Of a stretch of 64,000 nucleotides of DNA, positions 49,146-57,894 are shown piece after piece. Both the position numbers and the translations under genes were made by a program. Origin of the DNA: Streptomyces calvus (GTDB lineage Bacteria > Actinomycetota > Actinomycetes > Streptomycetales > Streptomycetaceae); the NCBI RefSeq assembly GCF_006782915.1, contig NZ_VCNP01000047.1:1-64000 (forward strand). Direction: 5' to 3'. Every line of letters starts with the position of its first letter. Position 1 is the stretch's first letter. The notes under the pieces are model-generated. The model did not search any database, was not told the origin of the DNA, and saw only the letters and a program-made list of their open reading frames with translations.

Positions 49146-52100
49146 ATGCTCGAACCGATCGAGCCCACCGAGGGCTCCGAACCGAACACCCCCAGCGACA
49201 CCCTGCCGCCGCGCAGGCGGCGCCGTGCCGCGTCCCGCCCGGCGGGCCCGCCCGCCGCCGCGGCCGACACGACGGCCGAGACCGTCGCACCGGCCATACC
49301 GGCCGCCGGGGCCGCCGACCTCACCGAGGCCGTCGACCCCGCCGAGGACCCCGAGCTCGTCGAGCCCGAGGGAGCCGACGCGGAGACCGACGCCGAGGCC
49401 GACGTCACGGCCGAGGCGGACAAGGAGACCGAGGCCGCTCAGGCTGCGCCCGCCGCGCCCCGCCGCCGTCGGGTGGTCCGCCGTGCGGCCGCGCCCGCCG
49501 GGGCTCCGGCATCGGCGGAGGCCGCCGAGACCGTCGTACCGGTGACGCAGTCCGCGCCCGAAACGACTCCGGCGCCCGAGCCGGCCCCGGTCGCCGCCGA
49601 CACCTCCGAGGACGCCGCTCCGCGGCGTGCCCGCCGCCGCGCGACGCGCAGCGTGACCTCGCCGACGGCGCCCGCCGCCGCAACCGCGGACACCGCCGCC
49701 GCCGAGACCGCGGCAGCCCCGGAGCGCACCGCCGCCACCGAGACGCCCGCGGTCACCGAGAGCCCCGCGACCTCCGAGGCCGCCGGGGTCGCCGAGGCGG
49801 CCGAAGAGGCCGCTCCGCGCCGTACCCGGCGTCGTGCCTCGCGCCGCGCCTCCGCGCCCGCCGAGGTGCCGGCCGAGGCCGCGACCTCCGCCGAGTCCGC
49901 GCCCGAGCCCGCGCAGACCCCCGCGGCCGAGACCCCTGCCGAAACCACGGGAACCCCCGAGGCTCCCGAGGCCCCCGTCGCGGAGCCCGCCGCGCAGGCG
50001 TCCGAGCGTGCCGGTGCACCCGCCGAGGACGCCGCTCCGCGCCGTCGTCGCCGGGTGGTCCGCAAGGCCGCCGCCGGTTTCGCCGAGCCCGCGCGTCCCG
50101 CCCGGGCCGCCGCCGGGACCGCCGAGCCCGCCGAGGCCGAGTCTCCGCGGCGGCGCCCCGCGCGTCCGGCCGTGGCCGTGTTCCAGCCGCCGGTGTTCAC
50201 CGAGCCCCGCTTCCAGACCCCGGAGCGCGCCGCCGCCGAAGCGGCCGCCGAGGTCGCCGAACCGGCGGAGCCGGAGGAGCCGGAGGAGACCCGGGAACTG
50301 CCCGAGGAGCAGCCCGCCGCCTCCCGCCGCCGTCGCCGGCGCCGGGGTGCGGGCGACGAGGCCGAGGCCGCGCCCGCCGCCGAGGCCGCGCCCGCCGCCG
50401 AGGCCGCGCCGCAGGCCCGTGACGAGGACGAGGCGGAGGAGGCCGACGAGCAGGCCGAGGACCACGCCGACGCCGAGGACCAGGACGAGAACGAGTCGGC
50501 AGGTTCGCGCCGTCGCCGCCGTCGCGGTGGCCGTCGCCGCCGCCGTGGCGAGTCCGCCGAGACCGACACCGAGTCCGGTGACACCGACACCGAGCGGGTC
50601 TCCGCCGACCAGGCGTCCCAGGACGCCGAGGACACCGCCGAGCAGGTCGAGGAGGACGCCGAGGAGGCGGCCGAGTCGGCCGAGGACCACGACGAGTCCG
50701 GCGCCGGGTCCACCAGCAGCCGCCGCCGTCGCCGTCGTCGTCGCCGCGCCGGTGACAGCGGTGGCGAGGCCGAGCCCGCCGCCGACGACCCGGAGCGCAC
50801 CGTCGTCAAGGTGCGCGAGCCGCGCAAGGCAGCCGAGCCGTCGGACGAGGTGCAGTCCATCAAGGGCTCCACGCGTCTGGAGGCCAAGAAGCAGCGCCGC
50901 CGCGAGGGCCGCGAGCAGGGCCGCCGCCGGGTGCCGATCATCACCGAGGCCGAGTTCCTGGCCCGCCGCGAGGCCGTCGAGCGCGTCATGGTGGTCCGCC
51001 AGCACGGCGACCGCACGCAGATCGGCGTCCTGGAGGACGGCGTGCTCGTCGAGCACTACGTCAACAAGGAGCAGGCCACCTCGTACGTCGGCAACGTGTA
51101 CCTGGGCAAGGTGCAGAACGTGCTGCCGTCGATGGAGGCCGCCTTCATCGACATCGGCAAGGGCCGCAACGCCGTGCTGTACGCGGGCGAGGTCAACTTC
51201 GAGGCGCTCGGCATGTCCGGCGGGCCGCGCCGTATCGAGTCCGCCCTCAAGTCCGGCCAGTCCGTCCTCGTCCAGGTGACGAAGGACCCGATCGGCCACA
51301 AGGGCGCCCGCCTCACCAGCCAGGTCTCCCTCCCGGGCCGCTACCTCGTGTACGTCCCCGAGGGCTCGATGACCGGCATCAGCCGCAAGCTGCCCGACAC
51401 CGAGCGGGCCCGGCTGAAGACCATCCTCAAGAAGGTCGTCCCCGAGGACGCGGGCGTCATCGTGCGCACCGCCGCCGAGGGAGCGAGCGAGGAGGAGCTG
51501 CGCCGCGACGTCGAGCGGCTCCAGGCGCAGTGGGAGGAGATCAAGAAGAAGTCCAAGAACGGCGGCAGCGCGCCGACGCTGCTGTACGGCGAGCCGGACA
51601 TGACCGTCCGGGTCGTGCGGGACATCTTCAACGAGGACTTCACCAAGGTCGTCGTCAGCGGTGACGACGCCTGGGAGACCATCCACGGCTACGTCGCCCA
51701 CGTGGCGCCGGACCTGGCGGACCGGCTGCAGCGCTGGACCAGCGAGGTCGACGTCTTCGCCACGTACCGGATCGACGAGCAGCTCGCCAAGGCGCTGGAC
51801 CGCAAGGTGTGGTTGCCCAGCGGCGGTTCGCTGGTGATCGACCGGACCGAGGCGATGGTCGTCATCGACGTCAACACCGGCAAGTTCACCGGTCAGGGCG
51901 GCAACCTCGAGGAGACCGTCACCAGGAACAACCTGGAGGCGGCCGAGGAGATCGTGCGTCAGCTCAGGCTGCGCGACCTCGGCGGCATCATCGTGATCGA
52001 CTTCATCGACATGGTGCTGGAGTCCAACCGGGACCTGGTGCTGCGGCGCCTGCTGGAGTGCCTGGGCCGGGACCGTACGAAGCACCAGGTCGCCGAGGTG

Positions 52101-53306
52101 ACCTCGCTGGGCCTGGTCCAGATGACCCGCAAGCGGGTCGGCCAGGGCCTGCTGGAGTCGTTCTCGGAGACCTGCGTCCACTGCAACGGGCGCGGTGTCA
52201 TCGTCCACCTCGACCAGCCCGCGGCCGCGGGCGGCGGCAAGCGCCGCAAGCGGGCCCGTGCCGGTGCGGCCGAGCAGCCGCACGAGCACGAGACCGCCGC
52301 GAGCGTCGAGACGGCCGAGCAGGAGGCGGAGGCGGAGACGGCGGCCGAGGTCGCCGCCGAGGCCGCCGAGCCGGTCGCGCTGCCCGCCCCGGAGTTCACG
52401 CCGGACGAGGAGCTGTACAGCAGCGCCGCCGAGGCGGAGGCCGCGGCCACCCGTGGGCGTACGCGCCGCCGGGCGAGCCGACGGGTGTCGTCCCCGGCGG
52501 GCGCGCCGAAGCGGGAGACCGCCGGCGCCGACCGGCAGCGTGCCGAGGAGTCCGGGAAGGCGGTGGCCGAGGCCCCGACCGCCCAGGACGTGACGGTCGC
52601 CGAGGAGGCCGCCCGTCCGGTGCAGCCGGAGTCGGCCGCCGAGGCGCTCGCCGAGCCCGCCGCCGTCGAGGACGCCGTGGTTCCGCCGGCCGCCGAGGAG
52701 GCCGCGCCCAAGGGCCGTACCCGTCGCCGGGCCACCCGCAAGGTGTCCGCGCCGGCCGGTTCCCCGGCGGGTGCCGAGGCCGCGGTGGTCACGGTCGCCG
52801 AGTCCGCGGCCGCCGAGGTGACGGAGCCGGCGCCCGCGCAGGCCCCGTCCGAGGCGCCCGCCGAGGCGGAGGCCCCGGCCCGCCCGCGCCGCCGTGCGGT
52901 GCGCAAGCCGACCACCTCCACCGCGTCCGAGGAGACGGCCGTCGTGGTCCTCCCGTCGGCCCCGGCGGAGGAGAGCGCGCCCGCTGCCGAGACCGCGGAG
53001 TCCGCCGGGGCCGCAGAGCCCGCGGAGGCACCCGCCGCCGCGCAGGAAGCCGCTCCGGCCAAGAAGGCCGCCCGCAAGGCGGCCAAGAAGGCCACGGTGA
53101 AGAAGGCCGCCGCGAAGAAGACCACGGCGAAGACTGCGACGGCGAAGAAGACCGCCGCCAAGAAGACGACGGCCAAGAAGACGGCGGCGAAGACCACCAA
53201 GTCGGCCGCCAAGAAGACGACCGCGAAGAAGGCGGCGTCGAAGAAGACCGTGGCCGCGGCCGAGCAGCCGTCGCCGTCGGTCACGGCCGTGACCGACGAG
53301 GGCTGA
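49146..53306 (+). CDS. rne: Ribonuclease E/G
   Basis: ATG at 49146 gives 1386 residues, with GACGGGAG upstream. The catalytic core (about residues 610-1020) includes the S1-like region QATSYVGNVYLGKVQNVLPS, the DNase-I-like metal Asp908 (VIDVNTGKFTG) and Asp952 (VIDFIDM), and the zinc link Cys1010/Cys1013 (CVHCNGRG). It is flanked by long disordered arms: ~600 N-terminal residues rich in Ala/Glu/Pro with Arg clusters (PRRRRR, RRRRRRRRRA), and ~370 C-terminal residues ending in histone-H1-like Lys/Ala/Thr repeats (AKKTTAKTATAKKTAAKKTT). The arms probably bind RNA and partner proteins. It cuts mRNA and rRNA precursors. Confidence 0.96.
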   Translation: MLEPIEPTEGSEPNTPSDTLPPRRRRRAASRPAGPPAAAADTTAETVAPAIPAAGAADLTEAVDPAEDPELVEPEGADAETDAEADVTAEADKETEAAQAAPAAPRRRRVVRRAAAPAGAPASAEAAETVVPVTQSAPETTPAPEPAPVAADTSEDAAPRRARRRATRSVTSPTAPAAATADTAAAETAAAPERTAATETPAVTESPATSEAAGVAEAAEEAAPRRTRRRASRRASAPAEVPAEAATSAESAPEPAQTPAAETPAETTGTPEAPEAPVAEPAAQASERAGAPAEDAAPRRRRRVVRKAAAGFAEPARPARAAAGTAEPAEAESPRRRPARPAVAVFQPPVFTEPRFQTPERAAAEAAAEVAEPAEPEEPEETRELPEEQPAASRRRRRRRGAGDEAEAAPAAEAAPAAEAAPQARDEDEAEEADEQAEDHADAEDQDENESAGSRRRRRRGGRRRRRGESAETDTESGDTDTERVSADQASQDAEDTAEQVEEDAEEAAESAEDHDESGAGSTSSRRRRRRRRRAGDSGGEAEPAADDPERTVVKVREPRKAAEPSDEVQSIKGSTRLEAKKQRRREGREQGRRRVPIITEAEFLARREAVERVMVVRQHGDRTQIGVLEDGVLVEHYVNKEQATSYVGNVYLGKVQNVLPSMEAAFIDIGKGRNAVLYAGEVNFEALGMSGGPRRIESALKSGQSVLVQVTKDPIGHKGARLTSQVSLPGRYLVYVPEGSMTGISRKLPDTERARLKTILKKVVPEDAGVIVRTAAEGASEEELRRDVERLQAQWEEIKKKSKNGGSAPTLLYGEPDMTVRVVRDIFNEDFTKVVVSGDDAWETIHGYVAHVAPDLADRLQRWTSEVDVFATYRIDEQLAKALDRKVWLPSGGSLVIDRTEAMVVIDVNTGKFTGQGGNLEETVTRNNLEAAEEIVRQLRLRDLGGIIVIDFIDMVLESNRDLVLRRLLECLGRDRTKHQVAEVTSLGLVQMTRKRVGQGLLESFSETCVHCNGRGVIVHLDQPAAAGGGKRRKRARAGAAEQPHEHETAASVETAEQEAEAETAAEVAAEAAEPVALPAPEFTPDEELYSSAAEAEAAATRGRTRRRASRRVSSPAGAPKRETAGADRQRAEESGKAVAEAPTAQDVTVAEEAARPVQPESAAEALAEPAAVEDAVVPPAAEEAAPKGRTRRRATRKVSAPAGSPAGAEAAVVTVAESAAAEVTEPAPAQAPSEAPAEAEAPARPRRRAVRKPTTSTASEETAVVVLPSAPAEESAPAAETAESAGAAEPAEAPAAAQEAAPAKKAARKAAKKATVKKAAAKKTTAKTATAKKTAAKKTTAKKTAAKTTKSAAKKTTAKKAASKKTVAAAEQPSPSVTAVTDEG

Positions 53307-53321
53307 GCGGCCGTCCAGCCT

Positions 53322-53360
53322 GTGTGGTCCTGTCCGCCCGGACAGGACCACACCCTTTTT
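53322..53360 (+). terminator. Rho-independent terminator of rne
   Basis: Fourteen-base arms GTGTGGTCCTGTCC and GGACAGGACCACAC surround a GCCC loop, followed by CCTTTTT. This is the most classical terminator in the window. Confidence 0.93.
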
Positions 53361-53472
53361 CCGCGAGCAGACGTCCACCCCCGCGTGGACGTGCCCGCCC
53401 GACAGTTCTGCCGCCGAGATGACACCATCCCCGACTCGGTCGGACCCGGGGAACGTAAGGAGAACAACCGCG

Positions 53473-54234
53473 ATGATAGGCCTCGTGCTTGCGGCCGGCG
53501 CCGGACGGCGTCTGCGCCCCTACACCGATACGCTCCCCAAGGCGCTGGTGCCGGTCGGGCCTTCGGGTACGGAGGGCGACCCCGACGCGGTGACGGTCCT
53601 GGACCTGACGCTCGGCAACTTCGCGGAGGTCGGTCTGACCGAGGTCGCGGTCATCGTCGGGTACCGCAAGGAGGCCGTGTACGAGCGCAGGGCGGCGCTG
53701 GAGCAGAAGTACGGCCTGAAGCTGACGCTGATCGACAACGACAAGGCCGAGGAGTGGAACAACGCCTACTCCCTGTGGTGCGGCCGGGACGCGCTGAAGG
53801 ACGGGGTGATCCTGGCCAACGGTGACACCGTGCACCCGGTCTCCGTGGAGAAGACGCTGCTGGCGGCGCGGGGCGGCGACAAGAAGATCATTCTGGCGCT
53901 GGACACGGTGAAGCGGCTGGCCGACGAGGAGATGAAGGTCGTCGTGGATCCCGAGAAGGGGATGCGGCGGATCACCAAGCTGATGGATCCGGCGGAGGCG
54001 ACCGGTGAGTACATCGGTGTGACGCTGATCGAGGGCGATGCGGCGCAGGAGCTGGCGGACGCGCTGCGGGCGACGTTCGAGCGGGATCCGCAGCTGTACT
54101 ACGAGGACGGTTACCAGGAGCTGGTGAACCGGGGCTTCCGGATCGATGTGGCGCCGATCGGTGACGTCCCGTGGGTCGAGATCGACAACCACGACGACCT
54201 CGCCCGCGGACGGGAGATCGCGTGCCAGTACTGA
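53473..54234 (+). CDS. LicC-like nucleotidyltransferase (probable cytidylyltransferase)
   Basis: ATG at 53473 gives 253 residues, with AAGGAG upstream. The nucleotide site LVLAAGAGRRLRPYTDTLPK is complete (G-x-G-x-R and the catalytic Lys). EEWNNAYSLW resembles the NNIYSMYL region of phosphocholine cytidylyltransferases, and ILANGDTVHPVS and IGDVPWVEIDNHDDL are the metal-binding and C-terminal motifs. It probably makes a CDP-activated alcohol phosphate. The next gene, a glycerol-1-phosphate-type dehydrogenase, starts 13 bp before its stop, so the two should act together; a CDP-glycerol-type product is an inference from that context. Confidence 0.85.
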   Translation: MIGLVLAAGAGRRLRPYTDTLPKALVPVGPSGTEGDPDAVTVLDLTLGNFAEVGLTEVAVIVGYRKEAVYERRAALEQKYGLKLTLIDNDKAEEWNNAYSLWCGRDALKDGVILANGDTVHPVSVEKTLLAARGGDKKIILALDTVKRLADEEMKVVVDPEKGMRRITKLMDPAEATGEYIGVTLIEGDAAQELADALRATFERDPQLYYEDGYQELVNRGFRIDVAPIGDVPWVEIDNHDDLARGREIACQY

Positions 54235-55283
54235 CCCGGCTCATTCCGTCCCCGGTCGTCGTCGACATCCGCCCGGGTGCCCTCGACGACCTCGCCACCG
54301 TCCTCGCCGACCAGCGGATCTCCCAGTCCGGCCGGCTCGCGGTGGCGATCAGCGGCGGCTCCGGGGCGCGGCTGCGCGAGCGGCTCTCCCCGGCGCTGCC
54401 GGGCGCCGACTGGTTCGAGGTCGGCGGCGGCACCATCGACGACGCGGTCCGGCTCGCCGACAGGATGAAGTCCGGCCGCTACGACGCGGTCGTGGGCCTC
54501 GGCGGCGGCAAGGTCATCGACTGCGCCAAGTACTCCGCGGCGCGCATCGGGCTGCCCATGGTCGCCGTCGCCACCAACCTCTCCCACGACGGCATCTGCT
54601 CGCCCGTGTCCATCCTGGACAACGACGCGGGCCGCGGCTCGTACGGCGTGCCCACGCCCATCGCCCTGCTGATCGACCTCGCCGTGATACGCGAGGCGCC
54701 GATCCGCTTCGTGCGCTCGGGCATCGGTGACGCGCTGTCCAACATCTCCGCCGTGGCGGACTGGGAGCTGGCCAACCGCGTCAACGGCGAGAAGGTCGAC
54801 GGCCTCGCCGCCGCCATGGCCCGGCAGGCCGGCGAGGCGGTGCTGCGCCACCCCGGCGGCTGCGGCGACGACGGGTTCCTGACCGTGCTGTCCGAAGGGC
54901 TGGTCCTGTCGGGCATCGCCATGTCCATCGCGGGGCACACCCGGCCCTCCTCGGGCGCCTGCCACGAGATCAGCCACGCGCTCGACCTGCTCCACCCGCG
55001 GCGGGCGGCGAGCCACGGCGAGCAGGTCGGCATCGGCGCGGCGTTCGCGATGCACCTGCGCGGCGACCACGACAGCTCCCGGCTGATGGCCGACGCGCTC
55101 CGCCGGCACGGACTGCCGGTGGTGGCGCAGGAGATCGGCTTCACCGACGACGAGTTCGTCCGGGCCGTGGAGTTCGCCCCGGAGACCAGGCCCGGCCGCT
55201 ACACGATCCTGGAGCACCTGGCGCTGTCGCCGACGCGGATCAAGGACGCCTACGCGGAGTACGTCGCGTCGGTCGCCGACTGA
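54222..55283 (+). CDS. Iron-containing alcohol dehydrogenase family, sn-glycerol-1-phosphate dehydrogenase-like
   Basis: GTG at 54222 overlaps the previous gene by 13 bp and gives 353 residues. The NAD(P)-binding region contains VGLGGGKVIDCAKYSAARIG. The metal ligands should be the Asp in ATNLSHDGICSPVS and the His in GACHEISHALDLLHP and RAASHGEQVGIG, the layout of archaeal and AraM-type G1P dehydrogenases. Such enzymes reduce dihydroxyacetone phosphate to sn-glycerol-1-phosphate. Together with the upstream nucleotidyltransferase and the glycerophosphotransferases further on, it may feed a wall or membrane polyol-phosphate polymer. The pair separates rne from rplU, which are adjacent in many actinobacteria. 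Confidence 0.87.
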   Translation: MPVLTRLIPSPVVVDIRPGALDDLATVLADQRISQSGRLAVAISGGSGARLRERLSPALPGADWFEVGGGTIDDAVRLADRMKSGRYDAVVGLGGGKVIDCAKYSAARIGLPMVAVATNLSHDGICSPVSILDNDAGRGSYGVPTPIALLIDLAVIREAPIRFVRSGIGDALSNISAVADWELANRVNGEKVDGLAAAMARQAGEAVLRHPGGCGDDGFLTVLSEGLVLSGIAMSIAGHTRPSSGACHEISHALDLLHPRRAASHGEQVGIGAAFAMHLRGDHDSSRLMADALRRHGLPVVAQEIGFTDDEFVRAVEFAPETRPGRYTILEHLALSPTRIKDAYAEYVASVAD

Positions 55284-55322
55284 TCCACGCACGCGGGCCG
55301 CGGCCCGGTCCACGGGTCCGGT

Positions 55323-55352
55323 TTGACCCTCGTGGGCCGGGGCCCGTAACCT
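55323..55352 (+). promoter_or_regulatory. Promoter of rplU-rpmA(-obg)
   Basis: TTGACC (55323-55328) and TAACCT (55347-55352) are separated by 18 bp, a good housekeeping promoter. Transcription would begin near 55359, leaving a leader of about 145 nt before rplU that could carry L21-responsive control. Confidence 0.6.
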
Positions 55353-55502
55353 TGACCGTCGGCGTGTCCATCTGGACTGCCACATCCCCGTAAACCTCTT
55401 CCTCCCGGGCGCGGGCCGCGATCGGGAGAGGTCGCCCGCGTGCTTGCGCCGGGTGGCTGGCCTGCGGGGGTGCCGTTCTTCGAGTGAGAGAGTGAGATCC
55501 GC

Positions 55503-55823
55503 GTGTACGCCATCGTGCGCAGCGGTGGCCGCCAGCACAAGGTTGCTGTCGGCGACATCGTCGAGGTTGACAAGATTTCCACCGCCAAGGTCGGCGACAC
55601 GGTCGAGCTCTCGACCCTGCTCGTGGTCGACGGCGACGCCGTGACCAGCGACCCGTGGGTCCTGGCCGGCATCAAGGTCCAGGCCGAGGTCGTGGACCAC
55701 CACAAGGGCCAGAAGATCGACATTCTGCGCTACAAGAACAAGACCGGCTACCGCCGTCGTCAGGGCCACCGCCAGCAGTACACGGCGATCAAGGTCACTG
55801 AGATCCCCGCGGCTGCGAAGTAA
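55503..55823 (+). CDS. rplU: 50S ribosomal protein L21
   Basis: GTG at 55503 gives 106 residues. MYAIVRSGGRQHKVAVGDIV and YKNKTGYRRRQGHRQQYTAI are the family motifs; the latter is the RNA-binding C-terminal signature. It binds 23S rRNA near L20. rpmA follows after 14 bp. Its leader of about 145 nt contains a CTCCCG/CGGGAG stem (about 55406-55430). Confidence 0.98.
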   Translation: MYAIVRSGGRQHKVAVGDIVEVDKISTAKVGDTVELSTLLVVDGDAVTSDPWVLAGIKVQAEVVDHHKGQKIDILRYKNKTGYRRRQGHRQQYTAIKVTEIPAAAK

Positions 55824-55837
55824 GGGACTGAGGAGAG

Positions 55838-56092
55838 ATGGCACACAAGAAGGGCGCATCGTCCACCCGTAACGGTCGTGACTCCAACGCTCAGCGCCTC
55901 GGCGTGAAGCGCTTCGGCGGTCAGGTCGTCAACGCCGGTGAGATCCTGGTCCGCCAGCGCGGCACCCACTTCCACCCGGGCGCCGGTGTCGGTCGCGGCG
56001 GCGACGACACCCTGTTCGCGCTGCAGGCCGGTTCGGTGCAGTTCGGCACCAGCCGTGGCCGCAAGGTCGTGAACATCGTTCCGGTCGCCTGA
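55838..56092 (+). CDS. rpmA: 50S ribosomal protein L27
   Basis: The product has 84 residues, with GAGGAGAG upstream. MAHKKGASSTRNGRDSNAQR and GGQVVNAGEILVRQRGTHFH are diagnostic. The N-terminus begins MAHKKG and reaches into the peptidyl-transferase centre, with no cleavable extension like that of Firmicutes. It is co-transcribed with rplU. A branched hairpin (56120-56159) separates it from obg. Confidence 0.98.
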   Translation: MAHKKGASSTRNGRDSNAQRLGVKRFGGQVVNAGEILVRQRGTHFHPGAGVGRGGDDTLFALQAGSVQFGTSRGRKVVNIVPVA

Positions 56093-56119
56093 TCCAGGCC
56101 GACCAGCGAACCTTTCGCG

Positions 56120-56159
56120 AGGCGGACCTCACTTCCCCGGTGGGAAGGCGGGTCCGCCT
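56120..56159 (+). terminator. Branched hairpin between rpmA and obg
   Basis: Outer arms AGGCGGACC and GGTCCGCCT enclose a second stem CTTCCC/GGGAAG. It may partly terminate the ribosomal-protein transcript and lower obg expression relative to rplU-rpmA. Confidence 0.6.
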
Positions 56160-56217
56160 TTCGCGTGTTACACCCACAACAGATCCGTACGTTCTCGCAG
56201 TGCTGGAGGCACCCCCC

Positions 56218-57663
56218 ATGACCACCTTCGTGGACCGCGTCGAACTGCATGTCGCCGCGGGTAACGGAGGCCACGGCTGCGCCTCCGTCCACCGTGAGAA
56301 GTTCAAGCCGCTCGGCGGGCCCGACGGCGGGAACGGCGGCCGCGGCGGCGACGTCATCCTCACCGTCGACCAGTCCGTGACGACCCTCCTGGACTACCAC
56401 CACTCCCCGCACCGCAAGGCCACCAACGGCAAGCCCGGCGAGGGCGGCAACCGCAGCGGCAAGGACGGACAGGACCTGGTCCTGCCCGTGCCGGACGGCA
56501 CCGTCGTGCTGGACAAGGCGGGCAACGTCCTCGCGGACCTGGTGGGACACGGCACCTCCTACGTCGCCGCCCAGGGCGGCCGCGGCGGGCTCGGCAACGC
56601 GGCCCTGGCCTCCGCGCGCCGCAAGGCGCCCGGGTTCGCGCTGCTCGGCGAGCCGGGTGACCTCAGGGACGTCGTCCTGGAGCTCAAGACCGTCGCCGAC
56701 GTGGCGCTCGTCGGATACCCCAGCGCCGGCAAGTCGTCGCTGATCTCCGTGCTGAGCGCCGCCAAGCCGAAGATCGCCGACTACCCCTTCACCACCCTCG
56801 TGCCGAACCTCGGTGTCGTCACCGCCGGTTCGACCGTCTACACCATCGCCGACGTGCCCGGCCTGATCCCCGGCGCCAGCCAGGGCAAGGGCCTCGGCCT
56901 GGAGTTCCTGCGGCACGTGGAGCGGTGCAGCGTGCTCGTGCACGTGCTGGACACCGCCACCCTGGAGTCCGACCGCGACCCCCTCTCCGACCTCGACACC
57001 ATCGAGGAGGAACTGCGGCAGTACGGCGGCCTCGACAACCGTCCCCGCATCGTCGTCCTCAACAAGGTCGACGTGCCGGACGGCAAGGACCTCGCCGACA
57101 TGGTCCGCCCCGACCTTCAGGCGCGCGGCTACCGCGTCTTCGAGGTGTCGGCCGTCGCCCACATCGGCCTGCGGGAGCTGTCGTTCGCGCTCGCCGAGCT
57201 GGTGGCGCAGGCACGCGCCGCCAAGCCGAAGGAAGAGGCCACGCGCATCGTCATCCGGCCGAAGGCCGTGGACGACGCCGGCTTCACCGTCACCCGCGAG
57301 GACACCGGCGGGGAGCCGCTGTTCCGGGTGCGCGGCGAGAAGCCCGAGCGCTGGGTCCGCCAGACCGACTTCAACAACGACGAGGCCGTCGGCTACCTGG
57401 CCGACCGGCTCAACCGCCTCGGCGTCGAGGAGCAGTTGATGAAGGCCGGCGCCCGGTCCGGCGACGGCGTGGCCATCGGCCCCGAGGAGAACGCCGTCGT
57501 CTTCGACTGGGAGCCCACCGTCACCGCCGGTGCGGAGATGCTCGGCCGCCGCGGCGAGGACCACCGCTTCGAGGCTCCCCGGCCGGCTGCCCAGCGCCGC
57601 CGCGACCGGCAGGCCGAGCGGGACGACGCCGAGCAGGAGTACGACGACTTCGAGCCCTTCTAG
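56218..57663 (+). CDS. obg: Obg GTPase
   Basis: ATG at 56218 (MTTFVDRVELHVAAGNGGHG) gives 481 residues, with GGAGG nine bases upstream. The Gly-rich Obg fold runs to about residue 158. The G domain has GYPSAGKSSLISVLSAAKPK (G1), DVPGLIPGASQGKGLG (G3) and NKVD (G4). An OCT domain follows (about residues 340-420), then a charged, Asp/Glu/Arg-rich tail (RRRDRQAERDDAEQEYDDFE) typical of Streptomyces Obg. It assists 50S assembly and in Streptomyces is linked to the onset of aerial growth and sporulation. Confidence 0.98.
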   Translation: MTTFVDRVELHVAAGNGGHGCASVHREKFKPLGGPDGGNGGRGGDVILTVDQSVTTLLDYHHSPHRKATNGKPGEGGNRSGKDGQDLVLPVPDGTVVLDKAGNVLADLVGHGTSYVAAQGGRGGLGNAALASARRKAPGFALLGEPGDLRDVVLELKTVADVALVGYPSAGKSSLISVLSAAKPKIADYPFTTLVPNLGVVTAGSTVYTIADVPGLIPGASQGKGLGLEFLRHVERCSVLVHVLDTATLESDRDPLSDLDTIEEELRQYGGLDNRPRIVVLNKVDVPDGKDLADMVRPDLQARGYRVFEVSAVAHIGLRELSFALAELVAQARAAKPKEEATRIVIRPKAVDDAGFTVTREDTGGEPLFRVRGEKPERWVRQTDFNNDEAVGYLADRLNRLGVEEQLMKAGARSGDGVAIGPEENAVVFDWEPTVTAGAEMLGRRGEDHRFEAPRPAAQRRRDRQAERDDAEQEYDDFEPF

Positions 57664-57826
57664 GACCCGTCTGCCCCGCCGCCCCGTACAACCTGCTGAC
57701 GCGTCGTCATGTTCCGTGCCCACGGCCGGACATGGCGGCGCGTCGGCCGTTACAGGTTCTTGCGGTGACCGACGGACGACTGATGTTTCCCCCGGCGCAA
57801 CCGGGAGTTACGGTGGCAGAACTGGC

Positions 57827-57857
57827 AAGGCCCGGAATGCATCGCATGAAGGGCCTT
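57827..57857 (+). repeat. Inverted repeat in the leader of the GT2 gene
   Basis: AAGGCCC and GGGCCTT arms are separated by 17 nt and followed by TTCG. It lies 38 bp upstream of the glycosyltransferase start and could act as an attenuator. Confidence 0.4.
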
Positions 57858-57878
57858 TTCGAGTTCAGGACGCTACCT

Positions 57879-57888
57879 GGGGGGGGGG
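57879..57888 (+). promoter_or_regulatory. G10 tract acting as ribosome-binding region
   Basis: Ten consecutive G residues, then AAGCGC, precede the ATG at 57895. The tract is the only Shine-Dalgarno candidate, so length changes by slipped-strand replication would alter spacing and translation. Confidence 0.6.
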
Positions 57889-57894
57889 AAGCGC

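Noticed and set aside
47289..53378. A minus-strand open frame of about 2029 codons opposite the repeat protein, TIGR03936 and RNase E/G genes
   Set aside because: It is rich in Gly, Arg and Leu and mirrors codon bias of the real genes; stop codons are rare in antisense frames of very GC-rich DNA. No domain is recognisable.
55359..55502. A specific L21-leader riboregulator
   Set aside because: The leader length and a short stem are suggestive, but I could not match the known leader consensus by eye, so only the promoter and stem were noted.
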